Origin: a virus
Reading direction: 5' to 3' (one strand)
Length of the DNA: 56,383 nucleotides
IMG/VR virus record: IMGVR_UViG_3300031841_002004
Location: 1 to 56,383 of that record
Of this stretch, positions 18,114 through 28,000 are shown piece by piece (position 1 is the first letter of the stretch; each line of letters opens with the position of its first letter). The notes under the pieces were generated by a model. It saw nothing but the letters and a program-made list of their open reading frames with translations, was not told where the DNA came from and ran no database searches. The translations under genes were made by a program, and so were the position numbers.

Positions 18114-19000
18114 GTGATCACATATAAGGTTGTAGCATTAGTTGTTCCAGCGCTAACCAAGCTGTTGTAATTTGCTTGGGAAATTGAAACCACATTGTCG
18201 ATTTCAGCACTATTGGCTTCCGTAGACGTATCGCTTACCACTGCCGTTGATGGAAGTTTGGCTTGCGTAATCGTAGGTATACGAGCAATGTCAAATGTGC
18301 CGCTTGTTACCTTGGCAGCATCGTGGTCAGTCGGAGTTCTTGCGTCAGACAGTCGCGAGTCATTTCCAACACAAACAGTGCTAGAACTTGTGCCTGTTGG
18401 AATACGTGCAATATCAAACGTACCTGAAGTAACCAAAGATGCAGCGTGTGCAACGGGTGTCCTAGCGTCTGATAACCGAGCATCGTCGCCAATGCATACA
18501 TCACTTGATGTCGTGCCAGTAGGTATACGAGCAATGTCAAATGTGCCTGAAGTAACCAAAGATGCAGCATGAGCAACAGGTGTCCTAGCATCCGAAAGAC
18601 GGGCATCGTTACCAATACATACATCACTGGATGTTGTGCCAGTAGGCAGTCTTGCGATATCAAAAGTACCGCTTGTTATAAGAGATGCAGCTAGCGTGTT
18701 AGTCCACGACAAAGCACTATCTGACCCATCTCCATTGGTCGTCAACAGCTTTCCGCTATTGCTAGTTTCGCTAGGCCAATGTCCTGTGGGAACCCTATCA
18801 TAAAAGGTTGCGTCATCAGCGATTGCAGCAGCTAATTCGTTAAGTGTGTCAAGAGCGCCTGGTGCAGCGTCTACGAGCAAGTCGAGAATGGCAGATAGTG
18901 TTAGCTTAGATGTAGTTGTGCCGCTTGAATCCATCGCCGGAACAATATCTGTTAACGCTGCTGTTCCTGCTGGCAAATCAGAAATCTTTACATTAGCCAT
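18110..19000 (-). CDS. Tail fibre protein with 41-residue repeats
   Basis: A 296-residue protein. The N-terminal 20 residues (KISDLPAGTAALTDIVP) are a common fibre-attachment motif. From about residue 105 there are four units beginning VTSGTFDIAR and continuing through CIGDDARLSDARTP, a repeat known from many tail fibre and tail-collar proteins. The end (NNATTLYVIT-like) is a typical fibre tip or knob linker. It has a good ribosome site (AGGAGTTGTAG) and is coupled to the Fn3 fibre gene by a 4-base overlap. It may connect the Fn3 fibre to the tail. As in the Fn3 gene, the repeat copies use different codons. Confidence 0.7.
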   Translation of the reverse strand: MANVKISDLPAGTAALTDIVPAMDSSGTTTSKLTLSAILDLLVDAAPGALDTLNELAAAIADDATFYDRVPTGHWPSETSNSGKLLTTNGDGSDSALSWTNTLAASLITSGTFDIARLPTGTTSSDVCIGNDARLSDARTPVAHAASLVTSGTFDIARIPTGTTSSDVCIGDDARLSDARTPVAHAASLVTSGTFDIARIPTGTSSSTVCVGNDSRLSDARTPTDHDAAKVTSGTFDIARIPTITQAKLPSTAVVSDTSTEANSAEIDNVVSISQANYNSLVSAGTTNATTLYVIT

Positions 19001-19009
19001 CTACAACTC

Positions 19010-19543
19010 CTACTTTAATTTTCGTTTTAGCGAGTGCTTGTTTATTACTCTCTCCCGAAGCTCCTCTTTACTAGCTTTGGGAAACTTCTTTTTCATGTGC
19101 CTTGTTTCTTCTTTAATTATCTTTTCACTCAGCACTTTTCGTTTTGGTGGAACAGCTCGACCTTCATGATTAACCGACCCGGATACGGATAGGTTCCTCT
19201 TTCTCGCGACTGTAGTAATGTCGTCGTTGTTGCTCACCCACGCCTCGGGGTCTTTCCATCCCCTCTTGTCGGCTAGTCCTGCTACATAATGCTTGCCGTT
19301 GATGTTGATCCCCGCAGCCTTGGCATCCTTCACCATGTATCTCGCCATGATTGGTGGAAGCTCGTCGAGTTGCTGGTTGTTCATCCGGCCTTCCATAAAG
19401 GCCCTGTCTGTCCCTTTTGTCCCTGGGGCGATTTGGACGGCGCACATAGTTGCGAATTTTTCAGTGCCTCCATTAGCGATAGACTCTTTAAATACTCTGA
19501 TAGCTGCTGGGCCAGCTCGTTCTACTTCGTATGGAATGTTCAT
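19010..19543 (-). CDS. Hypothetical virion-operon protein between portal and fibres
   Basis: A 177-residue protein with no domain I can name. The N-terminal 100 residues look globular (a Cys-Ala-Val-Gln-Ile strand, the PPIMARYMVKDAKAAGI helix). The C-terminal 70 residues are strongly basic and helical. It overlaps the portal gene by 4 bases (ATGA). Position suggests a head completion or portal-associated role, by context only. Confidence 0.45.
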   Translation of the reverse strand: MNIPYEVERAGPAAIRVFKESIANGGTEKFATMCAVQIAPGTKGTDRAFMEGRMNNQQLDELPPIMARYMVKDAKAAGININGKHYVAGLADKRGWKDPEAWVSNNDDITTVARKRNLSVSGSVNHEGRAVPPKRKVLSEKIIKEETRHMKKKFPKASKEELRERVINKHSLKRKLK

Positions 19544-21558
19544 TCTGTTGGCTGTCCTTCTTCGGGGGGTGCTTCTTCAGGAGGCCCTTCCTGTTGAGGA
19601 GGCCCTTCCTGTTGAGGTGGTGGGGGTGGCGGTGGTGGAACAAGGAATTCGCTAACGTCCATTTGGTTAGCCTCGCCCCACTTAGTGAGCAAGCCATTGA
19701 ATACTTCTGGCTTGCCAGCTTGCATCAGACCCTGAGCAACAGGCATTGCAATCTGCATGAAGTTGTTAAGGTTCTCAATCTTTGTTGCAACATTAGGTTT
19801 CTTAACTGAGCCAGCTTCAACTCGATAAGAGTACTCGCGAACAATTGCATCTGGGCTTTCGCCCTGAACGTGCATCTGCCATGCCTGTGCTGCCATTGGC
19901 CCAAGAACAGGAGCAACGTCCTGTGGGTATATGTGCCATCGAGCAAGGAGGGCTTCTTTGCGAGCAACTTCTGACAGGGCATCTTCTAGAATGTTAGCGT
20001 AGTCGTCTGGCCGCACAGAAATCTGTTCAGCTTTTACTTGTGCTTCAGCAGCACTTCTAAACTGATTCCTAGACATTCCGTAGATAAGTTCAGTCAAGCC
20101 TACACGCCTGTCAAACAACGCAGTCACTTCGCTGATTATCTGATACATGTCAGATGAAACACCAGGAAGATTAAATACGCTAATGACATCATTAACATTT
20201 CTTCCTATCGCTTCACTAATTTCGACAATCTTAAACCCACCCTCTGACTTCTCTAACAACTTGGCCTTCATGTCAGGATCAGCAGACTTAGCAACACCAA
20301 TTAGAGTCTGGCTAGATGACGCTATTCGAGTTGCTAGGAAAGACATTGCCCAGTTGATAAACCGAAGCTCACCAATACCTGGTCTAATTAAAGAGATAGG
20401 CCATGAGTAACCAGGCTTGCCGTGCCAAGCAAGAAGCGTGAAAGGCCAGCCATTTGGCTCTGCCCAAAATGGGATAGGCCACTGTGCTGCCATAAAGAAA
20501 TTCTGTGGCACTCCCGTTTCATCGACTTCTTCCTTCAACATTGACGGGGGAAGATTCAACGGAAAGTCAACGCCTTCAGCCACACATATGTAACAGTTCG
20601 GCCCTAGCTGGTCGAACTTGCCACGCATGGCTTTGTCAGCATCTTTAAGACGGTCTCCAAAACCTGTCTTGGAATATATCTCCCAATAACAAATTAAGTC
20701 GTTCGTCTTGCCACGTTTCTTTTCAGTTTCATAACCTCGCCTATGTCTATCAGACTGTGACGCATAAGATTCGAGGTGTCCCTTCAAGTCTTCTCTATTG
20801 AGATTAAACTTTGCGGCGACTTCATCGACAGGCTGCACTCTCTTACGAGCGCACCATCTGATGTCCTCAAACTCATCCGCATCCATGTCCCAAACGAGGT
20901 TATCTACACTGTCATAAAAGGAACCAGCCATTTTATTTTCGCCACCAGGAGCTTGGTACAGTTCATGCCACCAAACCCCAGCGCCTTTAATAAACGCTTC
21001 CTCTACAACCTTTCTGGAATGATGTTTTAGGTTTAACTCATTAGGCGTGTAGTTGAGATAAGCACCAAGCAAATCACTAACTACCTTTCGCCTCTGGAGC
21101 ATCATTCCTTGATTCTGCATGCCTTGCTGGTATTGCTGCATAGCAGGATCAGGCATCATCACAGGCTGACCATTTGGCCCAATGACAGGCTGACCGTCTG
21201 GCCCCATTTGTGGAACAGGAGGCTGTGGCATAACACCCAACATTTGCGGTGGCACTATTGGGTATTGCTTTGGCGTTACCTGTCGCTGGGGATTCCTGTG
21301 ATGGATTACAGCAGTAAATAGACGTACCGCTTCCCAGACTCTATTGATTTGCATCCTGAAAGCCGGAGGATCAATGCCTTTGTTGTAGCCACGTTCTCCT
21401 CTTGCATACTGGTTTTCCCACATGAAATTGGGGTCTCCAGCAAAGAAGTTCATGGCCTCTTCAGCATCATCGCTAAATGGCTTTTTATGTTTCTCGGCAA
21501 GCTTGATTTTTTCAAGCCAGCCCTTACAAATTGGACGCAAAGGGTTCTGATCAGACAT
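19540..21558 (-). CDS. Portal protein
   Basis: The 672-residue product fits podovirus-type head-tail connector (portal) proteins in size, operon place (after the terminase, before the tail genes) and style. Segments include a helical N-terminus (NPLRPICKGWLEKI), VWEAVRLFTAVIHHRNP, a Pro/Met/Gln-rich loop near 110-150, the central WDMDADEFEDIRW, and GYSWPISLIRPGIGELRFIN, then the long wing/stem helices. The C-terminus has a run of eight prolines followed by Gln/Glu/Pro-rich sequence. Twelve copies would form the ring through which DNA enters. The ATG is placed 23 bases after the preceding small gene. Confidence 0.8.
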   Translation of the reverse strand: MSDQNPLRPICKGWLEKIKLAEKHKKPFSDDAEEAMNFFAGDPNFMWENQYARGERGYNKGIDPPAFRMQINRVWEAVRLFTAVIHHRNPQRQVTPKQYPIVPPQMLGVMPQPPVPQMGPDGQPVIGPNGQPVMMPDPAMQQYQQGMQNQGMMLQRRKVVSDLLGAYLNYTPNELNLKHHSRKVVEEAFIKGAGVWWHELYQAPGGENKMAGSFYDSVDNLVWDMDADEFEDIRWCARKRVQPVDEVAAKFNLNREDLKGHLESYASQSDRHRRGYETEKKRGKTNDLICYWEIYSKTGFGDRLKDADKAMRGKFDQLGPNCYICVAEGVDFPLNLPPSMLKEEVDETGVPQNFFMAAQWPIPFWAEPNGWPFTLLAWHGKPGYSWPISLIRPGIGELRFINWAMSFLATRIASSSQTLIGVAKSADPDMKAKLLEKSEGGFKIVEISEAIGRNVNDVISVFNLPGVSSDMYQIISEVTALFDRRVGLTELIYGMSRNQFRSAAEAQVKAEQISVRPDDYANILEDALSEVARKEALLARWHIYPQDVAPVLGPMAAQAWQMHVQGESPDAIVREYSYRVEAGSVKKPNVATKIENLNNFMQIAMPVAQGLMQAGKPEVFNGLLTKWGEANQMDVSEFLVPPPPPPPPQQEGPPQQEGPPEEAPPEEGQPTE

Positions 21559-21581
21559 AGCAGCTCCTATGGACTAGTGTC

Positions 21582-21905
21582 CTATTTGGTTTTTTTGCCC
21601 ACAATTTCTGCCATCTTCTTTTCTAATACAGCTAGTTTCTCAGAAAGAATGGCTATTGTTGGGTCAGCAGGCTTGAAATCCCACATGCCGTAACGGCCCC
21701 ATTCAGGAAACTCCTGCAAGCCAACGTCATCCTTGTGGTGGACAGAAAACTTCTCCACGCCACCATAATCAGGCACAATGACCCAGCATTTCAGACTGCG
21801 AGAAGAGACTTCTGTGACGATGGCAATATTTGGTGCAGCGTCTTCATGGGCATAGTAGTGAATAAAGTCGCCTAGTTGAATCTCAGGCATATCGTAAGGT
21901 TTCAT
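21582..21905 (-). CDS. Small hypothetical protein between terminase and portal
   Basis: A 107-residue protein. I chose the ATG that overlaps the terminase stop (ATGA), not the longer upstream start. The N-terminal 75 residues look like a small beta-barrel domain (GDFIHYYAHEDAAPNIAIV, then LKCWVIVPDYGGV). The rest forms a Lys/Glu-rich helix. Proteins of this kind are common between the terminase and portal genes of environmental phages, but I know of no assigned function. Confidence 0.5.
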   Translation of the reverse strand: MKPYDMPEIQLGDFIHYYAHEDAAPNIAIVTEVSSRSLKCWVIVPDYGGVEKFSVHHKDDVGLQEFPEWGRYGMWDFKPADPTIAILSEKLAVLEKKMAEIVGKKTK

Positions 21906-23578
21906 TTCTTTAAATCTCCGCAAGGCCCAAGGATGATGCAGGAGTCCTGACCGCCCTGCTGTCTTTTCTTTTTCTCTGTCAGGTACTTAACCCACCAAGG
22001 CTCAGGGCCATTGGTCTTCGGTGGAGGGTGGTATGAAGGCTCAAACGCACAGAGGTATTCCATGCACTGACATGCATGAACATCGCCTCTTGTCTGCGGA
22101 GCATCTGTCACAAATACTTGACCATTAACGGTCGTCGTCTTCTTGCGGTATCTTTTTAATTCTCGTCTAAGGTCAGGGCATGTGCCTTCGAGAATCTTGA
22201 GTCTTGTCGTGCCATCTCCTCGTATGTGCATCATCTGACGCACAAGCGATGTACGAGCTTGAATGTCGTCTGAGCCAGGTATGAATTGGTAGCCTGACAT
22301 CTGAGCTTGAATTGAACGCTTTTTTAACTCTTCAGAATAAAGCTCATGTGGCAATCGGCCTGAGCCAAGGTCACGCAACGTACCTCCATGCATGTCCATG
22401 ATCATCGCGTAGATGTTCTGTTCTTGCAGCTTCTCCTTAAACCTCTCGCCCCATATCTCTGCATTACAATGCCGGATATAAAGTTCGTCGTAGATAAGTA
22501 AATACTTTTCGTTAGGCGGGACTGCGGCAAACAGAGTAGCCATGACGGCGTGACCAGGGTCAATGGCTACATACCTTGTCCAATCATTAGGAACTACCGG
22601 AAGTTCTTTTCTTTCAAGAATGTGTACAGACGGGTTGAACGTGGGGTACATGAGGGTGGACTCATTTGTAAACTCACCCTCTGAACGCATGCGTAACTCG
22701 TCAGGCCCTAACGCAGCCCATCGCTCAATGTTCTTTCTCTTTTCTTCATCATCGATAGCGACGTTGTCTAAAAAGCGAAGAGTAAACTTCTTGATGATTG
22801 GATTCTCAACACCGTCTTCAACAGCCTTCTCGGCTCGCTCGCACAAACCAAGTAATGCATCATTCTTAGAGTGCGGCATAGCACTCCAGACAAACCGACC
22901 CTTACGGTCAGAAAGCCTAGCCTGCATTTCACCGACCCATCTCTCATTGTTGATGTCCTCATCGATATGGACGAGGTCGGCAGAAAAGCCCTGGGGCGGC
23001 TCACCTTCGCTACTAAAAAAGTTAACAACCCATCCGTTAGTCAGCGTTACCTTCTGACAGTAACCAGCAGACTTCAAAACCCAAGAAGTCTCTTTGACAA
23101 AACGAGGAGGTATTAACGGTGGAGCTGGCTTCGCCTTTGTTTTATCATCACCAGGTTTGCATGCTCGCCAAAGGCCGGTCTCTTCGTCTTTAATTATTTT
23201 GAATGCACCAGCACGAAACAGCATCGGATAAGCGACTAGACCTATGTGAGGCCAGTTCCTGCCGACAATGACGATGTTGCCATCTTCCTTGGGGTATTTA
23301 TTGTTGGGGTCTTGGCCCGTGGCGGCTCTCGCATCTTCTACAAATGATGCACATGACTTACCGCTTCTATTACCACCAATTAACAGACGTTCAGAAGCAA
23401 GACATTTATGAAAATCATCCTGCAACGGCATCGGTTCGTACAAGCGAAGTGCTTCGAGTTTACGACCGGCTAGTTCTGCTTGCACCTCACGGAGATGCTG
23501 CAAAGCGTGTTGAGTTATGCCGGAAAAGTTTTCCCCGCTAGGAGTCGGAGATTTCTGAGTCTTCTTTGGCTTCTTCAA
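21902..23578 (-). CDS. terL: Terminase large subunit
   Basis: The 558-residue DNA-packaging motor has an N-terminal ATPase with Walker A GGNRSGKS at residues 68-75 and a Walker B-like LVHIDED strand in the centre. A C-terminal RNase H-like nuclease begins with the catalytic-type strand YVAIDPGHAVMATLFAA and contains MIMDMHGG. It translocates DNA into the prohead and cuts the concatemer. The start appears to be TTG (no ATG precedes Walker A), with AGAGGA about ten bases upstream. It overlaps the small-subunit candidate by 41 bases. Confidence 0.9.
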   Translation of the reverse strand: MKKPKKTQKSPTPSGENFSGITQHALQHLREVQAELAGRKLEALRLYEPMPLQDDFHKCLASERLLIGGNRSGKSCASFVEDARAATGQDPNNKYPKEDGNIVIVGRNWPHIGLVAYPMLFRAGAFKIIKDEETGLWRACKPGDDKTKAKPAPPLIPPRFVKETSWVLKSAGYCQKVTLTNGWVVNFFSSEGEPPQGFSADLVHIDEDINNERWVGEMQARLSDRKGRFVWSAMPHSKNDALLGLCERAEKAVEDGVENPIIKKFTLRFLDNVAIDDEEKRKNIERWAALGPDELRMRSEGEFTNESTLMYPTFNPSVHILERKELPVVPNDWTRYVAIDPGHAVMATLFAAVPPNEKYLLIYDELYIRHCNAEIWGERFKEKLQEQNIYAMIMDMHGGTLRDLGSGRLPHELYSEELKKRSIQAQMSGYQFIPGSDDIQARTSLVRQMMHIRGDGTTRLKILEGTCPDLRRELKRYRKKTTTVNGQVFVTDAPQTRGDVHACQCMEYLCAFEPSYHPPPKTNGPEPWWVKYLTEKKKRQQGGQDSCIILGPCGDLKK

Positions 23579-24083
23579 GCCGAGGCTGTTCCTCTGGAGA
23601 AAGGTTAAGGATAGTTGCTGCTTCTGTCAGTCTTTTTGTTAGCTCACTGTCAAGTTCTTCGTCTGACCAAAGTGTTAGTGGTTTCTTTGCTCCTCCCATC
23701 GCTGTATTGCTAGCAGTAAGTCGGACAATGGTGTCGAGCATCTTAGTTCGGAACGCCCCTCCTGGTGGTGCGTCGAAGTATTGTTTCATGTAGACATTTG
23801 CAAATCCTGCAACGCCACCAAAGTAACCCATAAGCACTTCAAGCATTTCGCTTGAGTGCGGTATGTTCGCCCCTCCTATGCGGGCTTGAGCAACAAATAA
23901 ATCAATCGCATCTTTTTCTAACTCAGCTAACTTTTTCTGATCCCTAGCCTTCTTGGCATTCTTTTCGTATGTGTTCCTGCATTCCTTGCATCTCGCATGA
24001 TATCCATCGCGAGTTTTATGCCAGTGTTCCTCGGTGAGCGGGAACTCTTTATTGCACTGTATGCACTTACGAACTGTTTCCAT
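23538..24083 (-). CDS. Putative terminase small subunit with zinc ribbon
   Basis: A 181-residue protein immediately upstream of terL. The first 40 residues carry two CxxC pairs (CIQC and CKEC) that should bind one zinc. Next come a charged helix and a helical region (LVAQARIGG-like, VYMKQYFDAPPGGAFRTKML). The last 20 residues are acidic. DNA-recognising small terminase subunits usually sit here and are of this size, so the call is mainly positional. A zinc-ribbon packaging factor of another type is possible. Confidence 0.5.
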   Translation of the reverse strand: METVRKCIQCNKEFPLTEEHWHKTRDGYHARCKECRNTYEKNAKKARDQKKLAELEKDAIDLFVAQARIGGANIPHSSEMLEVLMGYFGGVAGFANVYMKQYFDAPPGGAFRTKMLDTIVRLTASNTAMGGAKKPLTLWSDEELDSELTKRLTEAATILNLSPEEQPRLEEAKEDSEISDS

Positions 24084-24930
24084 TGCTCAGTAATTTTTCA
24101 ATGCCTTCCTGTCGTAAATCAATTTGACGCAGGTTTGAGTCACACAACCAATCTTCTGAAATTTTCCTACCTATCTCTTTCGCATCTAACATAACTGGAG
24201 GCCCTACGCACTTAGGCTTCCAATGTCCTGCCCATGCGTTCCAATTGCAAAGCACTGGATTGTATCCAAGCACTCTAGTGCCAGCGATTGACAAGTCTCG
24301 CGTCATGGTGACATCCTCTGTAGATGCCTTTCTTGTTGCGTACTTATCAAGCCACTCATAATAGAACCAAGAGTTGTCGTCTTTACTTCTAGGCTCCGTG
24401 ATATCAAAGCACCTCATGTCATACATGATTAATCCAGTTGGCAACGCAGCGCATTCCTGAATGCCTGCCAGCTTAGATGCTGTGTGACGGTCGTATGCTT
24501 CTAACTGAAAGTCTGGGTTTGCATTACCGGATTCTTGGTTCTGCCAACGGAACACGTAAACGCATTCATCGGGAGGCGGGCCACAATACGGTGCGCCAAT
24601 ACACACTGGCCCTTTGTCGTAATGATTTACTAAAAAGTCGAAAGAGGAATCAAAGAAAGGCTCGTCACCTAAATCCGGTTTCATGTCTGAGTCAACCATG
24701 ATTAAGATATCGAGTCCATACTCCCTCGCTTGCATAACACTACGATTGCGGGTCATCGTGATAGGCGTGTCGGAGAGATTCCATATTTTCAAATCACCAA
24801 CGATTGGGTTCTGTGCAATGTTGGCTGCAAGGGGAACCATCCATTCACGGATGTCAGGAACCTCTGAAGAGATTCCTCCGTTGCCTCCGTAAGAGAAGGT
24901 GCAGATTCCAATGTCAAAACTTTTTCGCAT
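24067..24930 (-). CDS. Glycosyltransferase-like protein (GT-A, DxD)
   Basis: A 287-residue protein with a nucleotide-sugar transferase pattern. There is an N-terminal beta-strand and a helix ending in TMTRNRSVMQAREYG. The strand ILIMVDSDMKPD carries the metal/nucleotide-binding D80-S-D82. Downstream acceptor-side segments include TGLIMYDMRCFD and EDVTMTRDL, where E-D followed by a helix is typical of GT-A folds. It would move a sugar from a nucleotide donor to an acceptor. It is coupled to the small terminase gene (17-base overlap). The target could be a capsid or fibre protein, modified DNA, or a host glycan; the sequence does not decide. Confidence 0.65.
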   Translation of the reverse strand: MRKSFDIGICTFSYGGNGGISSEVPDIREWMVPLAANIAQNPIVGDLKIWNLSDTPITMTRNRSVMQAREYGLDILIMVDSDMKPDLGDEPFFDSSFDFLVNHYDKGPVCIGAPYCGPPPDECVYVFRWQNQESGNANPDFQLEAYDRHTASKLAGIQECAALPTGLIMYDMRCFDITEPRSKDDNSWFYYEWLDKYATRKASTEDVTMTRDLSIAGTRVLGYNPVLCNWNAWAGHWKPKCVGPPVMLDAKEIGRKISEDWLCDSNLRQIDLRQEGIEKLLSNGNSS

Positions 24931-25004
24931 GCAACACCTCGGGGGATGGTGAACAGTTGTATAGTATACTCTAGCTACACTATCGCGCTATATCAGTTTT
25001 TTCG

Positions 25005-28000
25005 TTACCTTGGCACGTTGCTAGATACAAGCTGATCCCCAGTATTTGTCACTCTTCCAGGGCCATAGCCAAACAAGTCTCTTCTCTTAACTGGGTTACC
25101 AAAAGCGTCTACTGGATTAAACCACTGGCCTTCATTCTCAGGTTTATTTGGTCTTCCGTACCGTATGTCTACTCCTGGCGTTGTCCATTGTGTCTGTTCA
25201 ACTACAGGAGGTAGGTATTTTGAGATGTCAGTATCTTCCTTGTACATTGGGTTACCGTTTTCGTCGAGGAAGAAATCTTCATTATTAATACCAAGCATTT
25301 CATCAAGCCGTGCGGTAAGAGCTGGATCAGAGGGGTCAACTCCAGACGCTATAGCATCACGCAAGAACTGAGTGGTGAATCCATCGTCGATGTCTTTCCT
25401 AGCGCCAGTCATCAATTCGTTCACATTCAAATCAGGACTATTAAACCCGAGGCTTTTGAAATGCGGTCTCCGTGATTTATTGATTCTGTTAATTAAAGCA
25501 GATTGATAATCTAGCCTTCCTGCTTCAGCCTCGTTGCTATACCCAGTTGACTGACCAATAACATTACCACCAGCATCTAGTGTTGTATTTTGTCTTCCAA
25601 AGTTTGCAGGTTGGTCAGGAAATTGTTCGCGGTATTGATTCAAAGCTTGCTCGTAAGTAGAAGGTGCTGCCTCTGGAGCTGCACCGGCAGGAGCAAAGTC
25701 AGGAGACATGTATGCTTGAGCAAGAGCCTGGGTGTCAATTGAATTGTCGAAGTTCCATGTCTGATCATTTTCAACACCAGTCATTTGGAAAGTGCCAGGA
25801 GAAACCTGCGTTCGCTGAGTGGCTTCAAAGTCCACGCTTTGCTGAACAGGCAATTCAGCGGAGTCGCTTACAGGTATATCCGAAGAAACAGAATCAACAG
25901 GATAATCTGTTTCGTTCATAAAGACATCGTTGTCGTTGTTTCCTGTTTGAGATGCACTAACTTGAACTGGCTGTGCGTTCATTGCCTGCTGTCGCCGCTG
26001 GTCGTAGATGCTTTCCTGTGTATCAACCCCCACAACATCCTGAAGAATGTCTGAGTATTCTCCAGCTTTCTTTCCGCCATCTAAGTCAATGATTGTTTGG
26101 CTTGGTTGTTGCGGAACAGAAACGGTCTGTTCTTGTGCGAAAGCAGGAAACTCGTCCATCATTAATTTATTAGCAGCAATTACATCGTCATTACTTGACA
26201 CTTGAGCATAAAACTCTTCAAAAGAAGGAGCGAGGCTTTGCGAAGTTTGTTGCATCTGATCCGTAGGAGAAGCCTGCAACATATCAAAAGCTGTCTGGGC
26301 CTGAGAGTTGTATATTTGTGGAGTTGGCAGAACATCGTTCATCGACTGAGGTTCAGCAGTGCTTGTAGGTTGTGAAGGCTGCGATTTTGCAATAGGTGTT
26401 CCTTCTCCGTAACCCATCCCATAGTTATTGTCTATAACGCTATTCATTCCACCGTAAGGTGTACCACCTTGTGGAGGAACTTGGTTTACGTCCGTTTGCT
26501 GGGGTGGATCAACCGCCCTTCGTACCCCAGATTTATCAGTGTAAAAACCTGGGAAAGCATCACGCTTCGCCATCTCACGCTTCGCCCGTTCATGCGAAGA
26601 TTCGGGAAAAACGTCACTAAGGAATTCCTCGTAAGACATACTGCCTTCTGGAGGAACTTGGTTTATGTCTGTTTGCGGTATTGGCTCAGGAGCATATCCA
26701 GTTTCACGAAACACCTTTGGATCAGAAGGACTATGTCCAGTACTATGTTGTAGCACTGCGCCGTCATCACGCCTGGTGTAAAAGGGAGGCCCATGTGTTA
26801 TGTCAGTGTGCCGTCTTCGTTGATTGTGTATCTCGATGTGTTCATCAGTCCAATCGCCAATATTTTCTGGCAAGCCATAATCTAAAGGATATTTATCGTA
26901 GTCGTATCTCCATCGCCCGCTATCCTCTGTGCCTTGCCATGCATACCCTACCCCTGGATTGTAATTCGGGTCTCTCAAGTCTTCAGTCGTATTGGGAGGC
27001 GTTGGTGGGGGCGCAGGTTCAGGGACGGGATTGTTGGGGTCGTAGCCAACATTTTGCCATTCCCCTGTTTCCTCACTAAATTCCATTGCACGGGACATTG
27101 AAGGAGCTTGGTTTATGTCTGTTGGCTGGACGCTAGGTGCAGTCGTGGTTTCAGAATATGAAGGAGTAGAGGAAGAAGCGAACCCGTTCGACTGAAACGC
27201 ACGCATCCAATCATCAAAACTTTCTCCTGACTGACTTTGAAATCCTGGGATGCCCGGATTGTCTAGGCCGCCTGTAACAGAAATAGTTGATTCTGTTCCA
27301 CCCCCGGCAGTGTTCATGCCAAAGTTCTGACTAAAACCACTTTCGCTTTCTGACGTTGTAGGTTGATAGTACGACTCGCTTCCTCCACGAACATTGGGAT
27401 TTTCTCCTTCTACAGTCGTCTGGATGCTGTAGTCTTGCGTCGGCATCGATGCCATGCTTCTTGATGCAGCAGGCTGTCCTTGCGGAGTGTTATTGGAAGC
27501 CATTGTCATCGGAGCTGTCATTGGACTGCTGGGTGCAGCCGTTGATGGGACGGTCGCAGAGAAACCGCTTTGGTTCCAGCCGCTATCTTCTGCCTGTTCC
27601 CATCCTGTCTTAGTGATTTGAGGAGGGCCGGGGTCGCTCCAACCTCCACCACTGTAGGTAGGTGGCTGCGATATTCTCTCGAAGATGTCCGGCCCTTTTT
27701 CGGTGTAGCTTTCTCCTCTCTCTGTTGTGCTTTCTTTGGTTGTTCCACCTTTAGTTGTTTCAGTCCGCGAACTGCCTGGGGTTGTGCTAGTTGTAGTAGT
27801 TGTGTTCCTGGTTCCGGAAGTCGAAGACGAGGTTGGAGATGGCGAACCAGAAGATTGGTTTTGTAAAGCCCGAATGGTATTTGTAGACGAAGTGCCAGTT
27901 CGACCCATGCCCTGAATATCGGCTGTTGGTATGTGCGGATTTACTCCAGGGATATGAGATATATAACCGCCGCTTTGACCACCCTGTTGACCACCCTGTT

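Noticed and set aside
24931-25004. Minus-strand promoter with a TATACT box before the glycosyltransferase gene
   Set aside because: No matching -35 box at 16-18 bases; AT-rich sequence alone is not enough.
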